From Bacillota bacterium (GTDB lineage: Bacteria > Bacillota > Clostridia > Tissierellales > Peptoniphilaceae), in contig JAUNLQ010000002.1 of the NCBI GenBank assembly GCA_030532225.1, forward strand, positions 124,001-188,000: 64,000 nt of DNA, given 5' to 3'. Below, piece by piece: positions 24,757 to 33,407 of this stretch. The position numbers were made by a program, and so were the translations under genes. Every line of letters begins with the position of its first letter. Within the stretch, counting starts at the first letter, position 1. The notes beneath the pieces were generated by a model. That model was not told the origin of the DNA. It saw only the letters and a list, made by a program, of their open reading frames with translations, and made no database searches.

Positions 24757-26050
24757 AAATAGCCTAGGCCTGGTGTTTTTCCCAGCCTTTGATTGGGCTA
24801 TTAGTCCTGACCATCCAGAAAGAGAAGAAAGACTACTTTATACTATGGACCAACTTATGGAAGAAGGTATAGAGGACATTGATTCAATAAAAATGTACAA
24901 GGCTGACATAGCCACAGAAAAAGACATTGAAAGGGTGCATTTTTGTGTCCCTGATGTAAAATCTAGGCTGACCAAGTCCCACCTTGTTTCCATTGGTGGA
25001 GTTACTAAGGCCTTTGATCTTTATTTTTCCAAGGAAGTGTCCAAGGCCTTTGCCCTAGTTAGGCCACCTGGCCACCATGCCCACAAAATTGTCTATGGAG
25101 ACAGGGGCTTTTGTATAGCCAATATTGAAGCTGTGGCCTTAGAAAAAATGAGAACCAAGTACAAGGACCTAAGAGTTGCCATTGTGGACACAGACTGCCA
25201 CCATGGCGATGGAACAGAGGATATTTATTACAATGACAAGGACACTCTTTTTATTTCCATCCACCAAGATGGAAGGACCCTCTTTCCAGGAACTGGGTCC
25301 ATTGACCAACTAGGCGGCCCTGGAGCTTTCGGCTACAACATTAACATTCCCCTGCCGCCAAAAACAGGTGACCAAGGCTTTTTGTACGCCTTAGAAAATG
25401 TTATTATGCCAATACTAGAAGACTTTAAGCCGGATTTAATAATAAATTCTGCTGGCCAAGACAACCACTACTCTGACCCCTTGACCTCAATGAATTTTTC
25501 TGCCCAAGGCTATGCTAGGCTAAATGAAATTTTAAAGCCTGACCTGGCTATCCTAGAAGGAGGCTATTCAATCCAAGGAGCCCTGCCCTATGTAAACCTA
25601 GGCATAATTCTAGCTATGGCTGGCCTAGACTATGGAAACATTAAGGAGCCAGACTTTAGTCCAGACAAGGTTGGCCAAAGTCCCCAAGTTACTGCCTATA
25701 TAAAAGACCTTTGTAACCAAGTCATGTACAGGTGGAAGAACAAGGAGGCCCTGGCCAAGGAAGCCTTCAGCCAGGCCCAAGTTGTTAGAAAGGACAAACA
25801 AATTTATTATGATACAGATGGGATTTTAGAAAATCAAAAACGCTACTTCCACATCTGTCCTAGGTGTTCAGGCTTAGATATTATAGAATCTGAAAATGAT
25901 AGGTTGACCTTTGTAAAGGCAATTACCCTGCCTAGGGATGCCTGTCCATCTTGTGAAGCCAAGGCCTATGCAGACTTTGATAAATCCAAGGGCCACTTTA
26001 ACTTTGTTTATTTACAAGATAAGAAAAACGACAAATACTTGTCCAAATAA
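24746..26050 (+). CDS. Histone deacetylase-fold (AcuC-like) deacetylase with C-terminal zinc ribbon
   Basis: 434 residues. The ATG at 24746 with AGAAGG in front is preferred to a GTG 9 bp earlier. Class I-type deacetylase motifs: RPPGHHAHK (about 103-111), DTDCHHGDGTEDIYYND with the Asp/His zinc ligands (about 145-161), the SAGQDNHYSDPL Asp ligand, and LEGGYSIQG. Bacterial members deacylate polyamines, acetoin-linked enzymes or acetyl-lysine. Unusual is the tail (about 365-420) with CPRCSGLD and CPSCEAKAY, a zinc-ribbon pair. Overlap with the hydantoinase-like gene implies a shared pathway. Substrate not deducible. Confidence 0.88.
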   Translation: MTNKNSLGLVFFPAFDWAISPDHPEREERLLYTMDQLMEEGIEDIDSIKMYKADIATEKDIERVHFCVPDVKSRLTKSHLVSIGGVTKAFDLYFSKEVSKAFALVRPPGHHAHKIVYGDRGFCIANIEAVALEKMRTKYKDLRVAIVDTDCHHGDGTEDIYYNDKDTLFISIHQDGRTLFPGTGSIDQLGGPGAFGYNINIPLPPKTGDQGFLYALENVIMPILEDFKPDLIINSAGQDNHYSDPLTSMNFSAQGYARLNEILKPDLAILEGGYSIQGALPYVNLGIILAMAGLDYGNIKEPDFSPDKVGQSPQVTAYIKDLCNQVMYRWKNKEALAKEAFSQAQVVRKDKQIYYDTDGILENQKRYFHICPRCSGLDIIESENDRLTFVKAITLPRDACPSCEAKAYADFDKSKGHFNFVYLQDKKNDKYLSK

Positions 26051-26054
26051 AATA

Positions 26055-26080
26055 AGCCAGCTAAAATGCTGGCTATTTTT
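26055..26080 (+). terminator. Terminator of the hydantoinase-deacetylase pair
   Basis: AGCCAGC / GCTGGCT stem with ATTTTT. Confidence 0.85.
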
Positions 26081-26083
26081 GTC

Positions 26084-27592
26084 TTAAAAATTTTCTTCAA
26101 TAACTTTTTCTGCTGCCCTAAGGCCATCAACTGCTGCTGACATAATTCCTCCAGCATGGCCTGCCCCTTCACCAATTGGATAAAGGTTTTTTATATTAGA
26201 ACGAAAATTTGAGTCCCTTAAAAATCTTACTGGCGATGAGGACCTGGTTTCTGGTCCCTTTAATATACTTTCAGGATTGTCAAAGCCCTGAAGTTTTCTT
26301 CCTAAACTTGGCAAGGCCTCTATAATAGAGTCTACTACAAAGTCTGGCAGACAGTGGCTTAAGGTTGAGCCTTTAAAGTCTTTTATAGGAGTTGTAGGAA
26401 TTTTGTAGGCTGCCATTAGCTGGTAGGCCTTTCTTTCATAGTGGTCTTGTAGCTGGCAACCTGCCAAGGGATGGTCTGATGGAAAGTCTTCCTTTCTCAC
26501 ATCAACTAACAAGGCAGCGTTGGCAAATTTCGAGTCCCTAGCATGGTAGGACATACCATTAGTAAGAACTTGGCCAGTCCCAGAAGTTGACAAGATTACC
26601 TGGCCACCTGGACACATACAAAAACTGTAGACTCCTCTACCTTCCTTGGTCCTAGTTGACAGCTTATATTCAGCTGGCCCTAAAATTTCAGCAAGGCCTG
26701 GGTCACCATACTGGGCTTTGTCAATTAATTCTTGTGGGTGTTCAATTCTAAGTCCCATGGAAAATTGTTTCTGTTCCATGGCAAGATTTCTGTCATAAAG
26801 CATGGAAAAAGTGTCCCTGGCTGAATGGCCCAAGGCCAAGATCAAGTGGTCAACAGCAAGGTCCCTTGTTCCCTCTTGGTCTTGAACAAGTATTGACCTT
26901 ACTTGGTCTTCTTCTAGCTTAATGTCCACTAGCCTAGTCCCGAAACAGACCTGGCCCCCAAGGCTAATAATTTCCTTTCTTATATTTTTCACTACATTTT
27001 TTAAAATATCTGTGCCAACATGGGGCTTGTGCTTGTAGAGAATTTCTTCTGGCGCTCCAAAGTTTACAAGTTCTTCTAGGACCTTTTGGATTCTTGAATC
27101 AGAAATTCCAGTGGTTAACTTGCCATCAGAAAAAGCACCTGCTCCCCCTTCTCCAAATTGCACATTAGATTCATCCTTAAAAGGACCTCCAGCCCAAAAA
27201 GCCTCAACGTCTTTAGTTCTTTGGTCCACATCTTGGCCCCTTTCAATAATCAAAGGCTTATAGCCCCTTTGGGCAAGAACAAGGCCAGCAAAAATTCCTG
27301 CTGGTCCAAAGCCAACTACAATAACTTTTTTGTCCTTGGCTAGATTTTCCTTAGGCCATCTATAGGTCCTGTCTGGAGCTAGGTCTAGCTTTAACTTTCT
27401 CTTAGTTTTAAAATCAATGGTATAAACCAACTTTATGTCTGGTTTTTTCCTAGCGTCAATGGATTTTCTAACTAGGGAAATTTCTTCTATGTCTGTGGCC
27501 CTTATGCCAGCTTTTTTTGCAATTTTTTCTTTTAAAAGCTTTTCACTTTCATTTAGCTTAAGTTTTATTTCGTTAATTCTATATTTATTCAT
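26084..27592 (-). CDS. FAD-dependent oxidoreductase (COG2509 type)
   Basis: 502 residues. A dinucleotide-binding motif VIVVGFGPAGIFAGLVLAQRG lies inside the protein (about residues 88-108) after an N-terminal 80-residue domain holding RKSIDARKKPDIKLVY, a layout typical of this uncharacterised dehydrogenase family. Further marks are GEGGAGAFSDGKLTTG, the CPGGQVI segment with a cysteine, and the FAD-closing PIGEGAGHAGGIMSAAVDGLRAAE at the C-terminus. The natural reaction is unknown; related proteins oxidise or reduce isoprenoid-like or thiol substrates. AGGAAGTCCT precedes ATG. Monocistronic. Confidence 0.88.
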   Translation of the reverse strand: MNKYRINEIKLKLNESEKLLKEKIAKKAGIRATDIEEISLVRKSIDARKKPDIKLVYTIDFKTKRKLKLDLAPDRTYRWPKENLAKDKKVIVVGFGPAGIFAGLVLAQRGYKPLIIERGQDVDQRTKDVEAFWAGGPFKDESNVQFGEGGAGAFSDGKLTTGISDSRIQKVLEELVNFGAPEEILYKHKPHVGTDILKNVVKNIRKEIISLGGQVCFGTRLVDIKLEEDQVRSILVQDQEGTRDLAVDHLILALGHSARDTFSMLYDRNLAMEQKQFSMGLRIEHPQELIDKAQYGDPGLAEILGPAEYKLSTRTKEGRGVYSFCMCPGGQVILSTSGTGQVLTNGMSYHARDSKFANAALLVDVRKEDFPSDHPLAGCQLQDHYERKAYQLMAAYKIPTTPIKDFKGSTLSHCLPDFVVDSIIEALPSLGRKLQGFDNPESILKGPETRSSSPVRFLRDSNFRSNIKNLYPIGEGAGHAGGIMSAAVDGLRAAEKVIEENF

Positions 27593-27694
27593 AGGACTTC
27601 CTTTATATTTTCTAGACTTATAATAGCAGATTTGAAAAATTTCTACATTAAATTTCTTGTATTTTTCTGTTTTTCTTCACATATTAAGGATTAT

Positions 27695-27703
27695 TGTTAT
27701 AAT
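27695..27703 (+). promoter_or_regulatory. Extended -10 promoter of the LtaS-like gene
   Basis: TGTTATAAT, about 33 bp upstream of the start codon. Confidence 0.6.
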
Positions 27704-27735
27704 ATAATTAAGACACTAAGCTGGAAGTGATTTTT

Positions 27736-29562
27736 TTGTTAGAACTTTTTAAAGGTCTATTAATTTTTATAAGCAATTTCATAATTTACAAATCAACTTT
27801 AAAATCTATAAGTGGAATTTTTATTGGTACAATTTTGTCCAGTATTTTTGAGTACAGTTTTTTAAGATTGGTCCAAAGACTTTCTAAGGACAAAAAAATA
27901 TTCCCTATACTTTTAGTCTTTATTTTTGGAATCTTTAAAGTTAGTCTGACTATCTATTACAATAATTTTGGAGACTTTTTCATATTTTCCAGACTAAAAC
28001 AGGCTGGCTTGTTAACAGGCGTTGACGATTTATTAAAATCAGCCCTTTTAAAGGCAAATCTTTTACTAGTTTATTTTTTCCAACTACTTTTAGTCTATCT
28101 TATTGTAAGGGACAAGGAAGCTAGCGAAAATAAGAAACTGGCCTTTTTCAACAGGCCTTACTTATTTTATTCTAGTCTAGGTCTTTTTGTTTTGATGAGT
28201 GTAAGTAATATTTTAGTTGAAGCTGGAGAAATGTACAGCCTGGCCCTAAAATCCTTTTCACAAAAAGAAGGTCATGTCCATGCCATTGAATACGACCAGT
28301 TAGAAAATTTGTCTAAGGTTCTTTTTAGAAATTATGACCACAAAAACCAATTTACCGGTCTAGGAGCAGGAAAAAACCTTTTAGTCATCCAAGTGGAAAG
28401 TCTACAAAATATTTTCTTAGATAAGTCCCTTGATGGGAAAAAAATAACCCCTTACCTGTCTACTTTAGTAAATAAAGAGGGAGTAATTTATTTTAATAAC
28501 TACCATGAACTTTTAGGCTTTGGAAATTCTTCTGATGCAGAATATGTTTCCCTGCACTCTGCCTATCCAAATACAGTTGATGCCTCTTATGTAACCTATG
28601 AGGACACAAAGACTTACGGCCTGCCTCTTATTGTTAAGGACAAGGGCTATCAGACCCTGTCTCTTCACGGCAATAAAGGAGACTACTATGGAAGAAATAT
28701 TTATCACAAAAATGTAGGCTTTGACAAATCCTATTTTGAAGAGGACTTTGTCTATGACGAGGAAATCCTTATGGGTCTTGCTGATGCTAGCTTTTTTAGA
28801 CAGTCAGTAGACCTTATTGAACAAGCAAATGAAAAGGGCCCTTACTTTGCCTTTATGATTAGTCTGTCTTCCCATGTGCCTTTTGATATGCCTGAGGATC
28901 TAAGGATTTTTTCTGAAAAGTATGGCGGCCCAAAAAGCTCAGGCCTGTATAAGTACATGGATTCCATTCACTATACTGACAGAGAGCTAGGCAAGTTTTT
29001 AAATAATTTAAAAGAAAAGGGGCTTTTAGAAAATACTGTTGTGGCTATTTATGGCGACCACTCTGCCATGGAAATTTCCAACAAGGAAAGTAACCAGGCT
29101 ATGATCGACTACCTAGGCAGAGATTACTATTACCATGATATGCAAAATGTTCCCCTAATACTTTTGGTCCCTGGTCTTGAAAACAATATAAAAATAGACC
29201 AGCTTGGATCACAAATTGATTTTCTACCAACTATAATGAACCTTATGGGCTGGAACCAAGAAGTAGTTCCTATGTTTGGAGTAGACCTATTAGATGGAAG
29301 TCTTTCTAAGGACAACATGGTCTTTCCTCAAACTCACATGCTTAAAGGCTCTTATTATAAGGACCATACAATCTTTGAAAAAACCAGAATACCTGGCAAA
29401 GATGGAGGCACTCTTTATAAGGATGGAGAAAAAATTGACCAAGAAAGCCTAGACCAAACTTCAAAACTTGGCATAAAACTTATTGACTATTCTAATTATT
29501 TATATGAAAATAATCTTCTAGAAAAGGAAGTAAATAAATTTAAGCAATCAAAGGGAAAATAA
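27736..29562 (+). CDS. LTA synthase family sulfatase/phosphoglycerol transferase
   Basis: About 608 residues. Start TTG at 27736 is chosen because GGAAGTGAT, a strong anti-16S match, ends 5 nt before it; the GTG of the longest frame lies inside that site. Five hydrophobic helices fill the first 180 residues, followed by an extracellular sulfatase-fold domain. Seen: QVESLQNIF (first metal Glu), FGNSSDAEYVSLHS with Ser at the nucleophile position where S. aureus LtaS has Thr300, LHGNKGDYYGRN, ISLSSHVPF and IYGDHSAM. Likely polymerises glycerol phosphate onto a lipid anchor or decorates a glycolipid. Monocistronic. Confidence 0.87.
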   Translation: MLELFKGLLIFISNFIIYKSTLKSISGIFIGTILSSIFEYSFLRLVQRLSKDKKIFPILLVFIFGIFKVSLTIYYNNFGDFFIFSRLKQAGLLTGVDDLLKSALLKANLLLVYFFQLLLVYLIVRDKEASENKKLAFFNRPYLFYSSLGLFVLMSVSNILVEAGEMYSLALKSFSQKEGHVHAIEYDQLENLSKVLFRNYDHKNQFTGLGAGKNLLVIQVESLQNIFLDKSLDGKKITPYLSTLVNKEGVIYFNNYHELLGFGNSSDAEYVSLHSAYPNTVDASYVTYEDTKTYGLPLIVKDKGYQTLSLHGNKGDYYGRNIYHKNVGFDKSYFEEDFVYDEEILMGLADASFFRQSVDLIEQANEKGPYFAFMISLSSHVPFDMPEDLRIFSEKYGGPKSSGLYKYMDSIHYTDRELGKFLNNLKEKGLLENTVVAIYGDHSAMEISNKESNQAMIDYLGRDYYYHDMQNVPLILLVPGLENNIKIDQLGSQIDFLPTIMNLMGWNQEVVPMFGVDLLDGSLSKDNMVFPQTHMLKGSYYKDHTIFEKTRIPGKDGGTLYKDGEKIDQESLDQTSKLGIKLIDYSNYLYENNLLEKEVNKFKQSKGK

Positions 29563-29569
29563 TTATAAG

Positions 29570-29600
29570 GAAGCTCTTGGCTTTAAGGGCTTCTCTTTTT
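29570..29600 (+). terminator. Terminator of the LtaS-like gene
   Basis: GAAGCTCTT / AAGGGCTTC, nine pairs with one G-T, then TCTTTTT. Confidence 0.82.
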
Positions 29601-29627
29601 GTTAAAATTTGGACTTTATAAATATTT

Positions 29628-29636
29628 TGCTATAAT
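29628..29636 (+). promoter_or_regulatory. Extended -10 promoter of the first MATE gene
   Basis: TGCTATAAT, about 55 bp before the start codon. Confidence 0.5.
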
Positions 29637-29691
29637 TTTTTCTTTATAATATAATTAAATTTACGACAAAAATAATTGTAAGGAGGCAGCA

Positions 29692-31074
29692 ATGAAAGAA
29701 TTGGACAAAGATTTTATAACCCAGGGCAAGATTAGCAGTGTAATCATGACTCTTTCCCTACCTTTAATGTTTAACAACCTAGTTAGAACCTTATACAATC
29801 TAACAGACGGACTTTTTGTAGCTAGACTTTCTGCTGAAGACTTTGCAGCTACATCCTTTGTTTGGCCCCTTAATTCAATTTTTATTTCCCTAGGTATAGG
29901 AATTGGAATTGGAGCCACTTCATTAATATCCCAATATCTTGGAGCAAAAAATTATAAAAAGGCAGAATCTTATGCTAACAACGCCATAATAATGATTTTT
30001 CTTTTAGGAATTTTAAGTTCCATTATTGGTTATTTAACTGCCCCAACTTTTTTGTATTGGATGGGAGCTAGGGATTCCTTTTTGTTAAAGGCAACAGCCT
30101 ACTTACAAATTTCTTTTTTCGGTTTGTTTTTTGACTTTATGTTTTTTGGCTACCAGGCTATTTTAAATGCTGAAGGCCTGACCAAGGATATTACTAGAAT
30201 GAGCGTTATATCCTCCCTAGTTAATGTTATTTTGGACCCTATTTTTATTTTTGATAAAATTCCATTTACTCAGCTTACAGGACTTAACCTAGGCATTACT
30301 GGCGCTGCCTGGGCCACTATAGCTTCAAAGTTCGTCTTAATGCTTATGGCCATAGCAACTGTAAATAAAAGATCTAATATAAAAATTTCTTATGGCAAGA
30401 CCAAGCCTGATTTTTCTATTATGTCCACAATTGGAAAAATTGCCTTCCCAACTGCAATTGGCTACTCTGGCTCTTCTTTTGGTTTCACCTTTATGCACGG
30501 TTTTATCCAGTCTTTTGGAACCAATACAATGGCAGCCTTCGCCATAGGTAACAGGGTAACAGACCTGGTAACTCAACCTCAAATGGCAATTGGTACTGCT
30601 TTAACTTCAATAATTGGCCAAAATGTAGGAGCTGGAAACATAGAAAGGGTTAAGGAGGTCTTTAAAAAGGCTCTTTTAATAGTCTTTTCCTTCTCTTTAG
30701 TTGCCTCTATAGTTGTTCTTTTATTCCAAAGCCAACTTTTGACCTTGTTTATTAAAGAAGGTTCTGATCCAGAAATTTGGCTTCAGGCTTCTGAATACAT
30801 TGTTTTTTCAGCCTTTATTATTTTCTTTATGGGCTTTTATTCAGGCTTTACTGGTTTCTTCCAAGGTATTGGCAAGACCAAGTACTCTATGTTTATGTCC
30901 ATAGGAAGACTTTGGTTCGTGCGTTTGCCTATGATTTGGACCTTTAACAACTTTACCAATCTTGGACCTAGGGGTATTTGGATTTCCATGTTAGTTTCAA
31001 ACTTTTTAACAGTCTTCTATGCCTTTATAGTCTATAAAAAAATCAATCTTAATAGTCTAAGTCCAAGATCCTAG
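29692..31074 (+). CDS. MATE family efflux transporter
   Basis: 460 residues with twelve predicted membrane helices in two six-helix halves. The start LPLMFNNLVRTLYNLTDGLFVARLSAEDFAATSFVWP and the half-two counterpart NRVTDLVTQPQMAIGTALTSIIGQNVGAGN are typical of DinF/NorM-like MATE proteins. It exports drugs or metabolites using a Na+ or H+ gradient; substrate unknown. AAGGAGGCAGCA precedes ATG. The downstream nadK has its own promoter, so this is probably monocistronic. A second, unrelated-looking MATE gene lies at 44-45 kb. Confidence 0.93.
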   Translation: MKELDKDFITQGKISSVIMTLSLPLMFNNLVRTLYNLTDGLFVARLSAEDFAATSFVWPLNSIFISLGIGIGIGATSLISQYLGAKNYKKAESYANNAIIMIFLLGILSSIIGYLTAPTFLYWMGARDSFLLKATAYLQISFFGLFFDFMFFGYQAILNAEGLTKDITRMSVISSLVNVILDPIFIFDKIPFTQLTGLNLGITGAAWATIASKFVLMLMAIATVNKRSNIKISYGKTKPDFSIMSTIGKIAFPTAIGYSGSSFGFTFMHGFIQSFGTNTMAAFAIGNRVTDLVTQPQMAIGTALTSIIGQNVGAGNIERVKEVFKKALLIVFSFSLVASIVVLLFQSQLLTLFIKEGSDPEIWLQASEYIVFSAFIIFFMGFYSGFTGFFQGIGKTKYSMFMSIGRLWFVRLPMIWTFNNFTNLGPRGIWISMLVSNFLTVFYAFIVYKKINLNSLSPRS

Positions 31075-31101
31075 GATTTTTTCCCTTAGGCTGTTACTTT
31101 T

Positions 31102-31130
31102 TTGACTTAATTGGTTATAGTAAGTATATA
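31102..31130 (+). promoter_or_regulatory. Promoter of nadK
   Basis: TTGACT, 17-bp spacer, TATATA, about 20 bp before the start codon. Confidence 0.6.
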
Positions 31131-31149
31131 GTAGAAAGGTAGAAACTTT

Positions 31150-31953
31150 ATGAAAAAAAATTTAATCAACATAGTTTCTAATACGAATTTTGAAACTAGA
31201 AAAGTAAAAGAAAATGTAGAAGAAAAATTAATAGAAAGAAATTTTAAGATTTCCAAAACTTTTGACCATGAAGCTGAGCTTACTATTTCCATTGGTGGAG
31301 ATGGAGCTTTCCTAAAGGCCATTCACAACAACAGGTTCCCAAGAATGCCTATAGTTGGAATTAACACTGGTACTTTGGGATTTTTTCAAGAAATAAATCC
31401 TAACAAGATAGACGAATTTTTAGACCTTTATGAAGCCAAAGACTACTGTGAAGAAGCATCTTATATGCTAAGGGCAGATGTTTATACAAAAAATAGAAAG
31501 TTCACCCTCCATGCTATTAACGAAGTAATCTTAAAGGGCAAGGACTCAAAGATTATCCAAATGGCAGTGGAAATTGACCAAAACCACCTAGAGAACTTTG
31601 CTGGAGATGGAATTTTAGTTTCTACTCCAGTTGGCTCAACTGCCTATAACTTTTCCCTAGGAGGAGCAATAGTCTACTCAACTTTAGAGTCTTTACAAAT
31701 GACTCCTATGGCTCCATTAAATTCCAGGGCCTATAGGTCTTTAAAGTCTCCTATAATAGTTCCAGGCCAAACAAAAATATCTTTAAAGCCTACTAGCAGG
31801 TACAGAAACTCAAGTATTATTGTTGTAGATGGCAGCGAAAAAGAGTTTTGGGATTTATTAAAATTGGATATTACCATGTCTAACAAGTACATTCGCAGAC
31901 TAATCTTTAAAAAAGATTTTTACTGGCAAAATTTAAAGGACAAGTTCCTATAG
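31150..31953 (+). CDS. nadK: NAD kinase
   Basis: 267 residues, normal for Gram-positive PpnK/NadK, which makes NADP from NAD and ATP. The catalytic GGDG motif is in LTISIGGDGAFLKAI (about residues 44-58), followed by GINTGTLGFF and the NAD-site segment NEVILKGKDSKIIQM. The SPVGSTAYNFSLGGAIV-like loop reads STPVGSTAYNFSLGGAIVYS near residue 157. GAAAGGTAGAAACTTT precedes ATG. Its own promoter and a two-way terminator make it a single-gene unit. Confidence 0.96.
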   Translation: MKKNLINIVSNTNFETRKVKENVEEKLIERNFKISKTFDHEAELTISIGGDGAFLKAIHNNRFPRMPIVGINTGTLGFFQEINPNKIDEFLDLYEAKDYCEEASYMLRADVYTKNRKFTLHAINEVILKGKDSKIIQMAVEIDQNHLENFAGDGILVSTPVGSTAYNFSLGGAIVYSTLESLQMTPMAPLNSRAYRSLKSPIIVPGQTKISLKPTSRYRNSSIIVVDGSEKEFWDLLKLDITMSNKYIRRLIFKKDFYWQNLKDKFL

Positions 31954-31961
31954 AAAAAACA

Positions 31962-32010
31962 AAACCTATCTAAGCAGGCTCAGGCTAACTTAGATAGGTT
32001 TCTTTTGTTT
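31962..32010. terminator. Strong bidirectional terminator
   Basis: AAACCTATCTAAG / CTTAGATAGGTTT, 13 perfect pairs, T-rich on both strands, between nadK and the PBP gene. Confidence 0.88.
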
Positions 32011-33407
32011 TATAGGTTATTTAAAATTGTAATCATTAAGTCTCTGGCTATAGGAGCAGCAACACTACCACCAGATCCACCTTGTTCTACTATAACTGCT
32101 ATGGCAACTTGCGGATTTTCTGCTGGTGCAAAACCTATATACCAAGCATGGGGATTTTCTGTTTCGTTTTCTGCTGTTCCTGTTTTAGAGGCAACTTGAA
32201 CATTTCTAATTGCTGCGTTTTTACCTGTTCCCTCGTTAGTAGTCTTGACCATAAGCTCTTTTATGTGTCTAGCAATTTCTGGATCTACAGCCCTAGAAAG
32301 TTCTTTTACTTCTAGTTCCTTTACTAGGTCCCCATCAGAGTTTCTAATTTCCTTAACCAAGTGCGGCTGAACTAGAGAGCCGTCATTGGCTATGGCTGCT
32401 GCAGTCAAAGCCATTTCCATTGGAGTTGCCAAGGCCCTTCCCTGACCTATGGCTGTTGCTGAAACTTGGTTAACAGTTGTTGATGAATTATAGTTTAAGG
32501 TTGACTTTGATACTTTCAGCTCAAAGGGAATGTCTTTTTCAAACATAAATTTCCCAGCAGTACTTGCAAACTTAGTCATGCCTACATCTTGAATTTTCTT
32601 AACAAAATAGGTATTAAGAGATGAGGTAAAGGCCTTGTCCAAGGATATTTGTCCATACTTTTTCTCTGTTGCGTCCTTGTACTCATAGCCGTCTATAAGC
32701 TGGCTACCTGTATGGTCGTAGCTTAGGTCTACATCTTGGTCCAAAATAGCAGCTGTGGAAATTACCTTCATTACAGACCCTGGTGGATACAAGCCATTTA
32801 TAGCCCTATTAAAGAGGACAGAGTCTGGGTTTTGGCTAAGGTCCTCCCAGTTTTCTTGAAGCATATTAACATTAAAGCTAGGCTTAGACACCATACAATA
32901 TAGCTCACCAGTATTTGGATTTAAGGCTACAATGGCGCCCTTGTTAGATCCTAAAAGTTCTGATGCTTTTTTTTGGATCTTAGTGTCTATAGTAAGTTTT
33001 ATAGAGTTTCCAACAGATTCTTTTTCAAAGTATTTTTTTATGGCCTCAGCAAGTCCTGCCTTGTTTTGGTTGGTCAAATAAGAATCTAGACTTAGTTCTA
33101 AGCCAGACTTGCCCAGGTTTGGATAAGTGTAGCCAATTATATGGGAATAAAGTTCTGGATATACATAGTCTCTTTTTAGACCCTTTTCTCCTTTTATGTT
33201 TTGAACTAAGACTAAATTGTTCCTATCGTAAAATTCTCCCCTAATTACATTTGCTGCCTCTAGTCTATTTCTCTTGTTTTGGGCAGAAGTTCTATAGGTC
33301 TCTCCTTGGAAGATCATAAAATAGCTAGTATAAACAGTTAGGCCTATAAGAAGAATAACTATAGCAGATAAAAGAATTAGGATTCTACGTCTTTCTCTAT
33401 CACTCAT
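32010..33407 (-). CDS. Penicillin-binding protein transpeptidase (PbpA/FtsI-like)
   Basis: 465 residues, short for a class B PBP. One membrane helix (about 9-30), a small pedestal domain, then the transpeptidase domain with the three active-site boxes: YPPGSVMKVIS (SxxK, about residue 215), TSSLNTYF (SxN) and ASKTGTAENE (KTG, about residue 411). It crosslinks peptidoglycan outside the membrane. Its start overlaps the end of the FtsW/RodA gene by 8 bp, so the pair forms a polymerase-crosslinker unit. The whole FHA-FtsW-PBP order resembles the actinobacterial pknB-type cluster without the kinase. Confidence 0.93.
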   Translation of the reverse strand: MSDRERRRILILLSAIVILLIGLTVYTSYFMIFQGETYRTSAQNKRNRLEAANVIRGEFYDRNNLVLVQNIKGEKGLKRDYVYPELYSHIIGYTYPNLGKSGLELSLDSYLTNQNKAGLAEAIKKYFEKESVGNSIKLTIDTKIQKKASELLGSNKGAIVALNPNTGELYCMVSKPSFNVNMLQENWEDLSQNPDSVLFNRAINGLYPPGSVMKVISTAAILDQDVDLSYDHTGSQLIDGYEYKDATEKKYGQISLDKAFTSSLNTYFVKKIQDVGMTKFASTAGKFMFEKDIPFELKVSKSTLNYNSSTTVNQVSATAIGQGRALATPMEMALTAAAIANDGSLVQPHLVKEIRNSDGDLVKELEVKELSRAVDPEIARHIKELMVKTTNEGTGKNAAIRNVQVASKTGTAENETENPHAWYIGFAPAENPQVAIAVIVEQGGSGGSVAAPIARDLMITILNNL

